Part shown: positions 27,036-35,944 of the stretch, in pieces
How the letters are laid out: each line of letters opens with the position of its first letter
How positions within the stretch are numbered: the first letter of the stretch is position 1
DNA from: Achromobacter sp. UMC46
GTDB lineage: Bacteria; Pseudomonadota; Gammaproteobacteria; Burkholderiales; Burkholderiaceae_B
Assembly: GCF_014170335.1 (NCBI RefSeq)
Contig: NZ_LZZS01000004.1
Location: forward strand, 744,001 to 808,000
DNA: 64,000 nt
Reading direction: 5' to 3'
Translations under genes and position numbers: made by a program
The notes under the pieces: model-generated
Database searches by the model: none
The model's input: only the letters and a program-made list of their open reading frames with translations
What the model was told of the DNA's origin: nothing

Positions 27036-27446
27036 TTAAGACTTAGTGACTTCACGAAAGGAGCCGAAGGCTGCGGAACCAATGTGCAGTGAGATTACTG
27101 TTGCACCTGCCGCCAAGATATCGGCCAAAAGGTCTAAGAGTTCAGCCTGTCGGTAGGGAAAAAAGGACTGGATTGATTCATCCAGCGCACCCAATGCGGT
27201 AGCGGCCAGCATGGCCACCAGGGCTGGGCGCCGGTTGACCGACAAATAGATCAATGCAGTCAGGAAGCTGTAAGCCACAAGGTGCAGACGCTTGTCGCCG
27301 AAAGCGTCGGACATGTCGGCGGCCAGGCCGGGCAAGTTCCCCACGACGACCAGCACGGCGAAGAACACGCCCGCCACGGGCACGCAGACGCGTGCCAGCT
27401 CCGGCCGCCAGAACGGAGGGGCCGGCACCTTGTCAGACCCGGCCAT
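27036..27446 (-). CDS. VanZ-like membrane protein
   Basis: The 136-residue protein has four predicted membrane helices and the VanZ-family core: [20 protein letters not shown], then [17 protein letters not shown] and [15 protein letters not shown], with the conserved H and the DE...Q residues. VanZ is linked to teicoplanin resistance, but most family members are of unknown function. It overlaps the manC stop by 14 bp and precedes gmd by 10 bp, so it is translated with the GDP-mannose genes; its role in polysaccharide assembly is not known. Confidence 0.8.
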   Translation of the reverse strand: MAGSDKVPAPPFWRPELARVCVPVAGVFFAVLVVVGNLPGLAADMSDAFGDKRLHLVAYSFLTALIYLSVNRRPALVAMLAATALGALDESIQSFFPYRQAELLDLLADILAAGATVISLHIGSAAFGSFREVTKS

Positions 27447-28863
27447 ACATGTCCTGGAAGCGCACGATGTCGTCTTCGCCCAGATACGCGCCTGACTGCA
27501 CCTCGATGATCTCCAGCGGGATCTTCCCGGGGTTCTCCAGGCTGTGGGTTTCGCCCAGCGGGATGTAGGTCGATTGGTTTTCGGTCAGCAGGTACTGCTT
27601 GTCGCCGTTGTAGATGCGCGCCGTGCCCGACACCACGATCCAATGTTCGGCCCGGTGGTGATGCATCTGGGACGACAGGCGCGCGCCCGGCTTCACCGTG
27701 ATGCGCTTGACCTGATAGCGCGGTCCGTGGCCCACTGAGTCGTAAGACCCCCATGGGCGCTGGACCTCGCGGTGGTGGTTCAGTTCGGACCGGTGCTGGG
27801 TCTTGAAGACTTCGACCAGGCGCTTGATGTCCTGCGACCGGGATTTATGGGCCACCAGCACGGCGTCGGCGGTTTCGATCACCACGATGTCGTCCAGCCC
27901 TACCGAGGCGACGAGCCGGCTGGTGGAGTGGATCAGGCAGTTGCGGGAATCCTCCAGCGTGACGTCGCCCGTGGTGGAATTGCCGTCCACCGTCTTCTGG
28001 GCGATGCCCCAGACGGCGTCCCAGGCGCCCACGTCGCTCCACGACGCGGCCAGCGGGATGACGACGGCGCTGTCCGTGCGTTCCATGATGGCGTAATCCA
28101 TCGAATCGCTGGGGCAAGCCTCGAACGCCGGCCCGTCCAGGTGGAACAGCCCGCCATCCCCATGGCCGGTGGCGACGGCGGCCTGCACCTGTTCCAGCAT
28201 CTTCGGCGCCAGGCGCGCCATTTCCGACAGGAAGACCGAGGCCTGGAAGGCGAACATGCCGCTGTTCCAGTAGTAGCCGCCATCCTCGATGAAGCGTTGC
28301 GCCACTTCCGGCGACGGCTTTTCCACGAAGCGGCGCACGCGCCGGGCCGGCGCCATGGCGCCAGGTTCTTCCGACTGGATATAGCCGTAGCCGCTGAGCG
28401 GCGCGGTCGGGGTGATGCCGAACGTCACCAGCGCGCCTTGGCGCGCCGCCTCGTACGCGTCGGCAAAGGCGGCGCTGAGCACCTCGCCGTCTTCCAGCAC
28501 GTGGTCCGACGGCATGATCAGCATGATGGGGTCTTCCCCGTCCCGCATGGCGCGCAGCGTGGCCGCGGCGATTGCCGGCGCGGTGTTGCGCGCGAAGGGC
28601 TCCAGGATCACTTCGGCGTCCTTGATGCCCAGCTCCAGCGCCTGTTCGGCGGCGATGTACTGGTGGGCATCGTTGCACACCAGCATCGGCTTGGCCTGGG
28701 CGCCGGCCGACGTCAGGCGCAGCAGCGTGTTCTGCAACAGGCTGCGGGCATCGGTCAAACGGATGAACTGCTTGGGCAGCAATTCACGCGACAGGGGCCA
28801 CAGGCGCGACCCGGAGCCGCCGCAAAGAATGACAGCCCGGTAGGGGGGAGGGGGATTCGTCAT
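27433..28863 (-). CDS. manC: Mannose-1-phosphate guanylyltransferase / mannose-6-phosphate isomerase
   Basis: The 476-residue bifunctional enzyme (CpsB/AlgA type) makes GDP-mannose from mannose-1-phosphate and GTP, and isomerises fructose-6-phosphate to mannose-6-phosphate. The N-terminal nucleotidyltransferase signature is LCGGSGSRLWPLSRELLPKQ, followed by FVEKPSPE. The C-terminal cupin isomerase has SSQMHHHRAEHWIVVSG and PLGETHSLENPG. ATG 28863 has GGAG 8 bp upstream; earlier in-frame codons are not preferred. It lies 5 bp after the Nudix gene. Confidence 0.96.
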   Translation of the reverse strand: MTNPPPPYRAVILCGGSGSRLWPLSRELLPKQFIRLTDARSLLQNTLLRLTSAGAQAKPMLVCNDAHQYIAAEQALELGIKDAEVILEPFARNTAPAIAAATLRAMRDGEDPIMLIMPSDHVLEDGEVLSAAFADAYEAARQGALVTFGITPTAPLSGYGYIQSEEPGAMAPARRVRRFVEKPSPEVAQRFIEDGGYYWNSGMFAFQASVFLSEMARLAPKMLEQVQAAVATGHGDGGLFHLDGPAFEACPSDSMDYAIMERTDSAVVIPLAASWSDVGAWDAVWGIAQKTVDGNSTTGDVTLEDSRNCLIHSTSRLVASVGLDDIVVIETADAVLVAHKSRSQDIKRLVEVFKTQHRSELNHHREVQRPWGSYDSVGHGPRYQVKRITVKPGARLSSQMHHHRAEHWIVVSGTARIYNGDKQYLLTENQSTYIPLGETHSLENPGKIPLEIIEVQSGAYLGEDDIVRFQDMYGRV

Positions 28864-28868
28864 GGCGC

Positions 28869-29384
28869 TCACTCCTTGAAGTAGGCCTGGGTGTACGGAT
28901 GCACGCCGGGGTCGGCGGCGATCTCTTCGGCAGGCAGCCAGCGGTAGCTGTGGTGCTGGGCCTGCGGAAGGCAAGCGGTGTCCAACGGCAATTCGGCCTC
29001 GTAGGCGAGGACGACGTAATGGGTGGAGCGTCCGGCTTCACCCGCGAAATTGGTGCCATAGAAGTGTTCGTACACGCCGCGCGGCGTCCAGGCCTCGGCC
29101 GCGATAGGCAGGCCCAGTTCGTCGCGGGCAATGCGCCGCAGGGCGTCGCGCAGGGACTCATTCTTGCGGATGCGGCCGCCGGGCACGAACCAGGCGCCCC
29201 GGGCGGGCGGATTGGTCCGCAGGCCCGTCAGGTAGCGGCCGCTGGCGTCGCGCAGCAGCAGGTCGATGGACACCAGCGGCAGCATCTCCACCGCCTGGCG
29301 GAAGTCGGCCTGCGCCAGCATGCCGCCGCAGGCGCCATGGGCGCCTGCGACGTGTCCGGGCCATCCCAAAGGCTTAGTAGACAT
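28869..29384 (-). CDS. gmm: GDP-mannose mannosyl hydrolase (Nudix)
   Basis: The 171-residue protein carries the altered Nudix box of GDP-mannose mannosyl hydrolases: GGRIRKNESLRDALRRIA then RDELG, in which the usual REU/EE acidic positions are modified as in E. coli Gmm (WcaH). It hydrolyses GDP-mannose or GDP-glucose to the sugar and GDP, and may tune GDP-mannose level. It contains GLRTNPPARGAWFVPGG upstream of the box. The N-terminal 25 residues are longer than in E. coli and a later start (Met at LAQADF) is possible. It overlaps the wcaJ end by 11 bp. Confidence 0.88.
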   Translation of the reverse strand: MSTKPLGWPGHVAGAHGACGGMLAQADFRQAVEMLPLVSIDLLLRDASGRYLTGLRTNPPARGAWFVPGGRIRKNESLRDALRRIARDELGLPIAAEAWTPRGVYEHFYGTNFAGEAGRSTHYVVLAYEAELPLDTACLPQAQHHSYRWLPAEEIAADPGVHPYTQAYFKE

Positions 29385-30783
29385 TGCGGCCCGTCCATCC
29401 TGACACGGCCGTGCGGGCGATGATCAGCAGGTCCATCCGGAACGTCCAATGCTGGATGTAGTAGATGTCGTGCTCGACGCGGTCGCTCATCTTGCGCAGC
29501 GTGTCCGTCTGCCCCCGAAACCCGTTGACCTGGGCCCAGCCCGTGATGCCCGGCTTGACCCGGTGGCGCATCATGTAGCGCTGCACCAGGTCCTTGTACA
29601 TTTCGTTGTGCTCCAGCGCGTGCGGACGGGGCCCGACCACCGACATGTCGCCCATCAGCACGTTCAGGAACTGGGGCAGCTCGTCCAGGCTGGTACGCCG
29701 CAGGAAGCCGCCGATTCGGGTGATGCGGGAATCGTTGCGGGTCGCCTGCGTCACCGTGCCGTGTTCCTGGTGCACGGTCATGGTGCGGAACTTGTAGACG
29801 TGGAACACCTTGCCGTCCACGCCCAGGCGCGGCTGGGTGAAGAAAACGGGGCCACGGGACGTCAGCTTCACCATCAGGGCGATGGAGATCATCAGCGGCG
29901 ACAGCCCGATCAGCGCGCAAATGGCGAAACCGCGGTCGAAGACCTCTTTGGCCCAGCCGCGCACGCCGGCGGCCGGCAGGCTGTTCAACTGGATGGCGGG
30001 CAGTCCCAGGAATTCGCCGATGCGGTGGCCCAGCAGCTGGATCGACATCACATCGGGGATCCAGCGGATATCCACCAGGTCGTTGCGCAAGTGGTACAGC
30101 ACTTCGCGCAATTCCTGGCCCGCCTCCATCGGAAGGACGATCCAGATCTCCCGCACGTTGTTCTCGTGGACGAAGGCGTGCAGATTGTCCAGGTCATGCA
30201 GGCGGCGGACTTGCGGCGGCAGACTTTCGTGCGGTTCGGCGTAGATGCCGGCCACGTTGTAGCCCGCGCCCCGATACCGTTCTACGCGGCGCCACAGGTC
30301 GTGGCCCAGCGCGCCGAATCCCACCAGCAAGACGTTCTTCTTGTTCAGCCCGCGGTCGCGCGCCGCGCCCAGCGCCGCATACACGGCGATGCGCACGCCC
30401 GTCAGCGTCAAGGCGGCCATGCCGAACCAGGTAGCCGCCCACATGCGGGATATCGCGGCGGTCTGATGCATGAGAAAACTGACAAGAATGCCCAGCGCGA
30501 ACACCGTGGCCCAGGCCATCAGGCTGCGCACGACCAGATCCGTCAGCAGGCGGCCCCGCCAGGACACATACAGGCGGAACGCCGGGAAGAGGGCGATGAC
30601 GCCCAGGCCGCACAAATAGATCAGGAACAGATGGATCTGCGGCGGGTCCGCCAGAGCATCGTCCGAGAATTTCAAGCCGGTGGCAGTCAGGCCGCAGGTG
30701 ATGACGATCGCGGCGTCGAGCAAGCGGTACAGATAGCTTGTCCCGCTGAATCTTGCCGACGTGTCCGTGTTGGACGGGTCCAT
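29374..30783 (-). CDS. wcaJ: Undecaprenyl-phosphate glucose phosphotransferase, WcaJ type
   Basis: The 469-residue polyisoprenyl-phosphate hexose-1-phosphate transferase starts repeat-unit synthesis on the lipid carrier. The N-terminal half has four membrane helices and a CoA-binding-like (Rossmann) domain with NVLLVGFGALGHDL near residues 135-155. The C-terminal catalytic domain has the hydrophobic re-entrant helix, SRGPVFFTQPRLGVDGKVF, YKFRTM, then TSLDELPQFLNVLMGDMSVV and GPRPH. ATG 30783 has AGGAG 7 bp upstream. First gene of the minus-strand exopolysaccharide operon. Glucose specificity is the usual one for WcaJ but is not proven by sequence. Confidence 0.93.
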   Translation of the reverse strand: MDPSNTDTSARFSGTSYLYRLLDAAIVITCGLTATGLKFSDDALADPPQIHLFLIYLCGLGVIALFPAFRLYVSWRGRLLTDLVVRSLMAWATVFALGILVSFLMHQTAAISRMWAATWFGMAALTLTGVRIAVYAALGAARDRGLNKKNVLLVGFGALGHDLWRRVERYRGAGYNVAGIYAEPHESLPPQVRRLHDLDNLHAFVHENNVREIWIVLPMEAGQELREVLYHLRNDLVDIRWIPDVMSIQLLGHRIGEFLGLPAIQLNSLPAAGVRGWAKEVFDRGFAICALIGLSPLMISIALMVKLTSRGPVFFTQPRLGVDGKVFHVYKFRTMTVHQEHGTVTQATRNDSRITRIGGFLRRTSLDELPQFLNVLMGDMSVVGPRPHALEHNEMYKDLVQRYMMRHRVKPGITGWAQVNGFRGQTDTLRKMSDRVEHDIYYIQHWTFRMDLLIIARTAVSGWTGRNVY

Positions 30784-31025
30784 CGCGCACTCCTGTTCGT
30801 GGGGAGTCTTCTTGCGGCCGGAAAAAACGATGCACTGCCGCAAAACATGGGGCTACCGACGAAATCTTATTGAGTGCAAGGCGTACCCGAAACCTCCAAA
30901 CGATGTAGGAGAAGGCTTAGGGCATCCGTCGAATGTGCGGGGCTTCGAAAAGAGAGTGGAATGTCGCAACCCGTTACGCATCGGGCTCCATTCCAAGCAA
31001 CGAAGTCATTCACAGTGGATTTGCC
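30784..31025. promoter_or_regulatory. Divergent promoter region of the exopolysaccharide locus
   Basis: This 242-bp gap separates wcaJ (minus) from wza (plus) and must drive both operons. A nested inverted repeat lies in the wza leader (30958-30994): outer arms GGAATG/CATTCC, inner CCCG/CGGG. No JUMPstart or ops element was found here, and no strong sigma-70 promoter was recognised in either direction, which fits activator-dependent transcription. Confidence 0.55.
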
Positions 31026-32162
31026 ATGACGACATTTTTCGGAACGTTGAGCCGAGCCATCGCCGCTATCGCGCTCGTGTCCTCGCTAGGCGCTTGCGCC
31101 CTCTCTCCCGGTATGACCTTCAACGCCGACCACCTCGTAGATCCTCTGGATCCGAACTCCGTGGCGCCGATCAAGGAAATCACGCCATCGCTGGTCGTGG
31201 ACGACCTGCGCGCCCGCCAGGCATTGATCGACAACGATGGCGTGGACCGCCTGGTCGGCAGCGTCGAGCCTTACCGCATCGGCGCCGGGGACATCCTCTC
31301 TATCGTGGTCTGGGATCACCCCGAACTCGTCCTTCCGACGCAAACCTACGCCATCGGGACAGGGGTGACTGAACTAATCATGGGGGATACCGCCTCGGGC
31401 ATTCCGGGCTATACGGTCTCATCCACTGGATATATCCAATTTCCCTATGCGGGATTGCTGAAAGTGGCGGGGTTGACGGAACTTCAGGCGCGCAATCTCA
31501 TAGTCAATAGTTCCGGCAAGTACATCCAGGATCCGCAAATCACGGTACGCGTGCTTGGCTATCGCAGCAAGCGTGTTTACGTCGAAGGCGAGGTCAAGTT
31601 GCCGGGCACGGTTGCGATCAACGACATTCCGATGACTCTGCTTGAAGCGGTCAACCGCGCGGGAGGCTTGCTGCCCACCGCAGACCGCAGCGCTGTCTAT
31701 GTGATTCGCGATGGCCGCCGTACCCGCGTGAACCTGCCCGCGCTGATCGAACGTGGCCAGGACTTGAATCAGGTCATGCTGAAGTCGGGCGACATCGTTC
31801 GTGTGACGCCGCGCGACGACAGCAAGGTGTTCGTGATGGGCGAAGTGTTCCTGCCCACCACGGTGGTGATGCGCGACGGACGCATGTCATTGACCGAGGC
31901 GCTGGGCATGGCGGGAGGACCGAACCAGCTCACGGCCGACGCGTCGCAAGTGTTTGTGGTCCGCAGTACCGAGCAAGCGACGCCGCAGGTGTTCCACCTG
32001 AACTCCAAGTCGCCGCAGGCTCTGGCGGTAGGTGCGAAGTTCGAGTTGGAACCCAAAGACGTCGTGTTCGTGGATACGGCAGCGCTGGTGCGGTGGAACC
32101 GCTTCATCAGCAACCTGTTCCCGAGCGCGCAAACGGTACAGACCGTGAAATCGATCAACTAG
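31026..32162 (+). CDS. wza: Outer-membrane polysaccharide export lipoprotein Wza
   Basis: The 378-residue protein has a lipoprotein signal (MTTFFGTLSRAIAAIALVSS, lipobox LGAC, C23). After it come the polysaccharide export domain (YRIGAGDILSIVVWDHPEL, residues about 80-100) and SLBB repeats (VYVEGEVKLPGTVAINDIPM; VFVMGEVFLPTTVVM). The C-terminal segment LVRWNRFISNLFPSAQ is the amphipathic helix that forms the outer-membrane pore in Wza octamers. It starts at ATG 31026, the lipobox start; an in-frame codon at 30933 adds a non-signal tail. First gene of the plus-strand operon; hairpins separate it from wzc. Confidence 0.95.
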   Translation: MTTFFGTLSRAIAAIALVSSLGACALSPGMTFNADHLVDPLDPNSVAPIKEITPSLVVDDLRARQALIDNDGVDRLVGSVEPYRIGAGDILSIVVWDHPELVLPTQTYAIGTGVTELIMGDTASGIPGYTVSSTGYIQFPYAGLLKVAGLTELQARNLIVNSSGKYIQDPQITVRVLGYRSKRVYVEGEVKLPGTVAINDIPMTLLEAVNRAGGLLPTADRSAVYVIRDGRRTRVNLPALIERGQDLNQVMLKSGDIVRVTPRDDSKVFVMGEVFLPTTVVMRDGRMSLTEALGMAGGPNQLTADASQVFVVRSTEQATPQVFHLNSKSPQALAVGAKFELEPKDVVFVDTAALVRWNRFISNLFPSAQTVQTVKSIN

Positions 32163-32170
32163 TCCGCCTT

Positions 32171-32229
32171 TCTGGGGTCGCCAGACCCTAAACCACGCCT
32201 TTGGGGGCGCCGCGACCGCGGCGGCGCCC
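32171..32229 (+). terminator. Two hairpins between wza and wzc, possible attenuator
   Basis: A first small stem (TCTGG/CCAGA, alternatively GGGTC/GACCC) lies at 32171-32187. It is followed by a perfect 9-bp GC stem (32205-32213 and 32221-32229, loop 7). No T-run follows. It may lower wzc expression relative to wza or stabilise the wza mRNA. Confidence 0.5.
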
Positions 32230-32245
32230 ACGTCTGGAGAGCTGC

Positions 32246-34507
32246 ATGTCGTTGCCCATCGAATCATTCGAGCCGAACGTCCCGGCTCGCCAGCAGGAAA
32301 CCCCGTTGTCCTCGCATGTGGACGCCATCGTGTCGAACCGGTGGATGATCATCGCGATCACCTTGCTCGCCTTCTTCGGCGCCTTGGCTTATGTGATGGT
32401 GACGCCATCGGTCTATTCGGCCGACATCATCGTCCAGGTCGAAGAGGAGATGCCCAATGGCCAGGCGCGCAGCCTGCTGGGCGACGTCTCCGCCATGTTC
32501 GACACCAAGGCCGAGACCTCTGGCGAAATGGAAGTGCTGCGTTCACGCATGGTCGTGGGCCCGGCCGTCGACAAGTTCCTGCTCTACATCCACGCCAAGC
32601 CGCGCTATTTCCCCGTGGTGGGCGAATGGCTGGCGCAGCGCTACGAATCATTGCCGTATCCGAGCAGCCTGCCGCGTGGCGGGTACGCGTGGGGCGGGGA
32701 GTCCATCGCGATCTCGCAGCTTGACGTGCCCAACGAATGGCTGGGCAAGCCCTTTCGCGTGACCGCGCTGGGCGAAGGCCGCTACACGCTGACCGACAAG
32801 TTCACGGGCGCCGCGTTCAATGGCACCGTCGGCAAGCCCGAACACTTCCTGCTCCCCGGCGGCGGCGCGATGGATGTGCACATCGACGCGCTGGCCGGCC
32901 GTCCCGGCACCGAGTTCACGGTGTCGCGCAGTTCCCGCCTGGCGGCCATCGAAGACGTGCAATCGCATCTGGGCATTTTCGAGCGCGGGCGCGCCTCGGG
33001 TGTGATCGGCGTTTCGCTCGAAGGCAACGACCCCGCGCTGACCACCGCGGTGCTGAACCAGATCGGCCAGGAGTATGTGCAGCAGAACGTGAACCGCAAG
33101 TCGGCCCAGGCCGAGAAGTCGCTGACGTTCCTCGAACAGCAGTTGCCTATCCTGAAGGGCGAGCTGGACGCGGCCGAGACCAAGTACAACGCCTTGCGCA
33201 ACAAGCGCGGCACGATCGATCTGAGCGAAGAAGCCAAACTGATCCTGGCGCAGTCGGTGGATGCGCAGACCAAGGTGATGGAGCTGCGCGCAAAGCGTCA
33301 GGAATTGATCACGCGATTTGCGCCGACGCACCCCAGCATCGTGGCCATCGACCGGCAGATTACGTCGCTCTCCGGCGATGTCAGCCGCATCGGCAACAAC
33401 ATCAAGCAGTTGCCCGACCTGGAGCAGGACGTGGTGCGCCTGGTGCGCGACGTGCGCGTCAACACCGAGCTCTACACGGGCCTGTTGAACAACGCGCAGC
33501 AGCTGCGTCTGATCCGCGCGGGCAAGGTGGGCAACGTGCGCATCCTGGATGCTGCCGTGCAACCCGACCGCCCCGTGCGCCCCAAGGCCGCGATCATCAT
33601 CGGCGTGGCCACGGTCATCGGCCTGATCTTCGGCATGCTGTGCGCCTTTGTCCGCAACGCGTTGTTCGGCGGGCTGTCGGAACCCGAGGACGTCGAGCGC
33701 TACACGGGCCTGCCGGTGCTGGCCGCCATTCCGTACAGCGACATGCAGGACAAGCTGTGGCGCCGCAGCCGGCGCAAGAATGCCACCGTGTCCGCGCTGC
33801 TGGCGCAAAGCCAGGGCAACTCGCCACCCATCGAAAGCCTGCGCTCGTTCCGCAATGTGCTGCAGGCGTCGTTGCGCCAGTCCGCCAACAACATGGTCAT
33901 GTTCACCGGTCCGGTGGCGGGCGTGGGCAAGTCGTTCTTGTCGGCCAACTTCGCTTTCATCCAGGGCGGCGTGGGCAAGCGCGTGCTGCTGATCGACGCC
34001 GACTTCCGCAAGGGCCAGCTGAACCGCTATTTCGGCGTGCCCAAGGAAGACGGCCTGTTCGAAGTGCTGTCGGGCACGATCCCGCTGGCCCGCGTGCGCA
34101 AGCACAGCGTATCCGAAGGCGTGGATTTCATCGCCACGGGCGCGGTGACCTTCGATCCCTCGGAATTGCTGGCCTCGCCGATCTTCGGCGCCACCCTGCG
34201 CGAGCTGGCGTCGCAGTACGACATGGTGATCCTGGATACGGCGCCCGTGCTGTCGTCGCCCGACGCGGCTGTGGTGGGCACGCATGCGGCGGCGGTCATG
34301 GTGGTGGTGCGCTCCGGCATGAACACCGTGGGCGAGATCCGCGAAACGGCCAAGCGGCTGATCCAGGCGGGCGCGCCAGTGGATGGCGTGCTGTTCAACG
34401 GGCTCAAGCTCATGCCTGAGCGTTTCGGCTTCCGCTCCAAGTATGGAAGCTACCGGTATTCACGTGCGGCGTATTACGGCGATTTCAAACAGAACGGCCC
34501 CAAGTAA
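32246..34507 (+). CDS. wzc: Wzc-type tyrosine kinase / polysaccharide co-polymerase
   Basis: The 753-residue protein is a PCP-2a co-polymerase fused to a BY-kinase. The N-terminal helix (about 34-54) and the second helix (about 455-475, AAIIIGVATVIGLIFGML) flank a periplasmic coiled-coil domain. The cytoplasmic kinase has Walker A GPVAGVGKSF, Walker A' VLLIDADFRKG and Walker B MVILDTAPV. The C-terminus is a tyrosine cluster, YGSYRYSRAAYY, the autophosphorylation site. ATG 32246 has GGAGAG upstream. It controls chain length and export together with Wza. The cognate phosphatase Wzb is not encoded in the window. Confidence 0.95.
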   Translation: MSLPIESFEPNVPARQQETPLSSHVDAIVSNRWMIIAITLLAFFGALAYVMVTPSVYSADIIVQVEEEMPNGQARSLLGDVSAMFDTKAETSGEMEVLRSRMVVGPAVDKFLLYIHAKPRYFPVVGEWLAQRYESLPYPSSLPRGGYAWGGESIAISQLDVPNEWLGKPFRVTALGEGRYTLTDKFTGAAFNGTVGKPEHFLLPGGGAMDVHIDALAGRPGTEFTVSRSSRLAAIEDVQSHLGIFERGRASGVIGVSLEGNDPALTTAVLNQIGQEYVQQNVNRKSAQAEKSLTFLEQQLPILKGELDAAETKYNALRNKRGTIDLSEEAKLILAQSVDAQTKVMELRAKRQELITRFAPTHPSIVAIDRQITSLSGDVSRIGNNIKQLPDLEQDVVRLVRDVRVNTELYTGLLNNAQQLRLIRAGKVGNVRILDAAVQPDRPVRPKAAIIIGVATVIGLIFGMLCAFVRNALFGGLSEPEDVERYTGLPVLAAIPYSDMQDKLWRRSRRKNATVSALLAQSQGNSPPIESLRSFRNVLQASLRQSANNMVMFTGPVAGVGKSFLSANFAFIQGGVGKRVLLIDADFRKGQLNRYFGVPKEDGLFEVLSGTIPLARVRKHSVSEGVDFIATGAVTFDPSELLASPIFGATLRELASQYDMVILDTAPVLSSPDAAVVGTHAAAVMVVVRSGMNTVGEIRETAKRLIQAGAPVDGVLFNGLKLMPERFGFRSKYGSYRYSRAAYYGDFKQNGPK

Positions 34508-34527
34508 CGCCACCCGGAGAAACTGGC

Positions 34528-35931
34528 ATGCACGGAACTTTTGGCTGGGATACCCCGCAAATTCTGGATGCGGTTTTCAAGGCTTACGACATACGCGGCA
34601 CGGTGCCGGACGAAATCGATGCGCGCTTCGCCCACAGCCTGGGCATGGCGGCGGGCACGCAGGCGCGGGAGCAGGGCGCGCGCTCGATCGTGGTGGGCCG
34701 CGACGGGCGCATCAGCAGCGTGGAGCTGGCGGCCGCGCTGCAGGCGGGCTTGCGCTCGGCCGGCATGCACGTCATCGACATCGGCATGGCCACCACGCCG
34801 ATGGTGTATTTCGCCACGCGCCTGATGGACACGGGCGCGGGCATCGCCGTCACGGGCAGCCATAATCCGCCCGCGCACAACGGCTTCAAGATCGTGCTGG
34901 AAGGCGCGTCGCTGTACGGCGAAGGCATCACGGCGCTGCGCGATGCGATGCGCTTGCCGATCGAATCGGCCGCGGTATCGGGCGGGCGCACGCAGATGCA
35001 GATCCAGCCGTGCTATGCGGCCCGGCTGCTCGGCGACATCCGCATGGCGCGGCCGATGAAGATCGCCATCGACTGCGGCAGCGGCGTGGCGGGCGCGGTG
35101 GCGCCGGCGCTGTTCCGCGCGCTGGGTTGCGACGTGACCGAACTGTTCTGCGAAGTGGACGGTTCATTTCCCGGGCACCATCCCGACCCGGCCGACCCGC
35201 AGAACTTGCAAGACCTGATCTATTGCCTGCGCTATTCCGACTGCGAAGTGGGTCTGGCGTTCGACGGCGACGGCGACCGGCTGGGCGTGGTGACGAAATC
35301 GGGACAGATCATCTGGCCGGATCGTCAACTGATCCTGTTCGCGCGCGACGTGCTGGCGCGCAACCCTGGCGCCGAGATCCTCTACGACGTCAAATGCAGC
35401 CGCCATGTGGCGCGCGCCATCGTCGAGGCGGGCGGCCGCGCCACCATGTGGAAGACAGGGCATTCCCTAATCAAGGCCAAGATGCGCGAGACGGGCGCGC
35501 TACTTGCTGGGGAGATGAGCGGCCACATGTTTTTCAAAGAGCGCTGGTACGGCTTTGACGACGGCATCTACGCGGCTGCCCGGCTGCTGGAGATTCTGTC
35601 GTCGGCGCCGGACCCGTCGGGCTTGCTGGAAAGCCTGCCGCAATCCTGCGCTACCCCTGAAATCAAGCTGGACACCGCCGAAGGCGAACAGTTCGAACTG
35701 GTGGAGACCTTGCGCGCACAGGGCGAATTCCCTGGCGCGATATCCATCAACGACCTGGACGGGATCCGGGTGGACTATGCCGACGGCTTCGGCCTGGCGC
35801 GTCCCTCCAACACCACGCCGACGGTGGTTTTGCGTTTCGAAGGAGACACCGTGGCCGCATTGGCCCGTATCGAGGAGGACTTCCGCAAAGCGTTCCGGCG
35901 CATTGCACCTCACGTTCGTTTACCGTTCTAA
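34528..35931 (+). CDS. manB: Phosphomannomutase / phosphoglucomutase (ManB/AlgC-like)
   Basis: The 467-residue alpha-D-phosphohexomutase interconverts hexose-6- and hexose-1-phosphates. The active serine lies in TGSHNPPAHNGFK, the magnesium site in AFDGDGDRLGVV, and the sugar-binding loop in AGEMSGHMFF; RPSNTTPTVVLRFEG near the end is the phosphate-binding loop. It supplies mannose-1-phosphate for ManC and probably glucose-1-phosphate as well, as AlgC does. It lies 20 bp after wzc and 13 bp before pgi. Confidence 0.93.
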   Translation: MHGTFGWDTPQILDAVFKAYDIRGTVPDEIDARFAHSLGMAAGTQAREQGARSIVVGRDGRISSVELAAALQAGLRSAGMHVIDIGMATTPMVYFATRLMDTGAGIAVTGSHNPPAHNGFKIVLEGASLYGEGITALRDAMRLPIESAAVSGGRTQMQIQPCYAARLLGDIRMARPMKIAIDCGSGVAGAVAPALFRALGCDVTELFCEVDGSFPGHHPDPADPQNLQDLIYCLRYSDCEVGLAFDGDGDRLGVVTKSGQIIWPDRQLILFARDVLARNPGAEILYDVKCSRHVARAIVEAGGRATMWKTGHSLIKAKMRETGALLAGEMSGHMFFKERWYGFDDGIYAAARLLEILSSAPDPSGLLESLPQSCATPEIKLDTAEGEQFELVETLRAQGEFPGAISINDLDGIRVDYADGFGLARPSNTTPTVVLRFEGDTVAALARIEEDFRKAFRRIAPHVRLPF

Positions 35932-35944
35932 GGAGCATCACGCG

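Noticed and set aside
30784..31025. Sigma-70 promoter (TTGCAC with weak -10) for wcaJ
   Set aside because: The -10 partner matched poorly at every spacing tried, so no promoter position is claimed.
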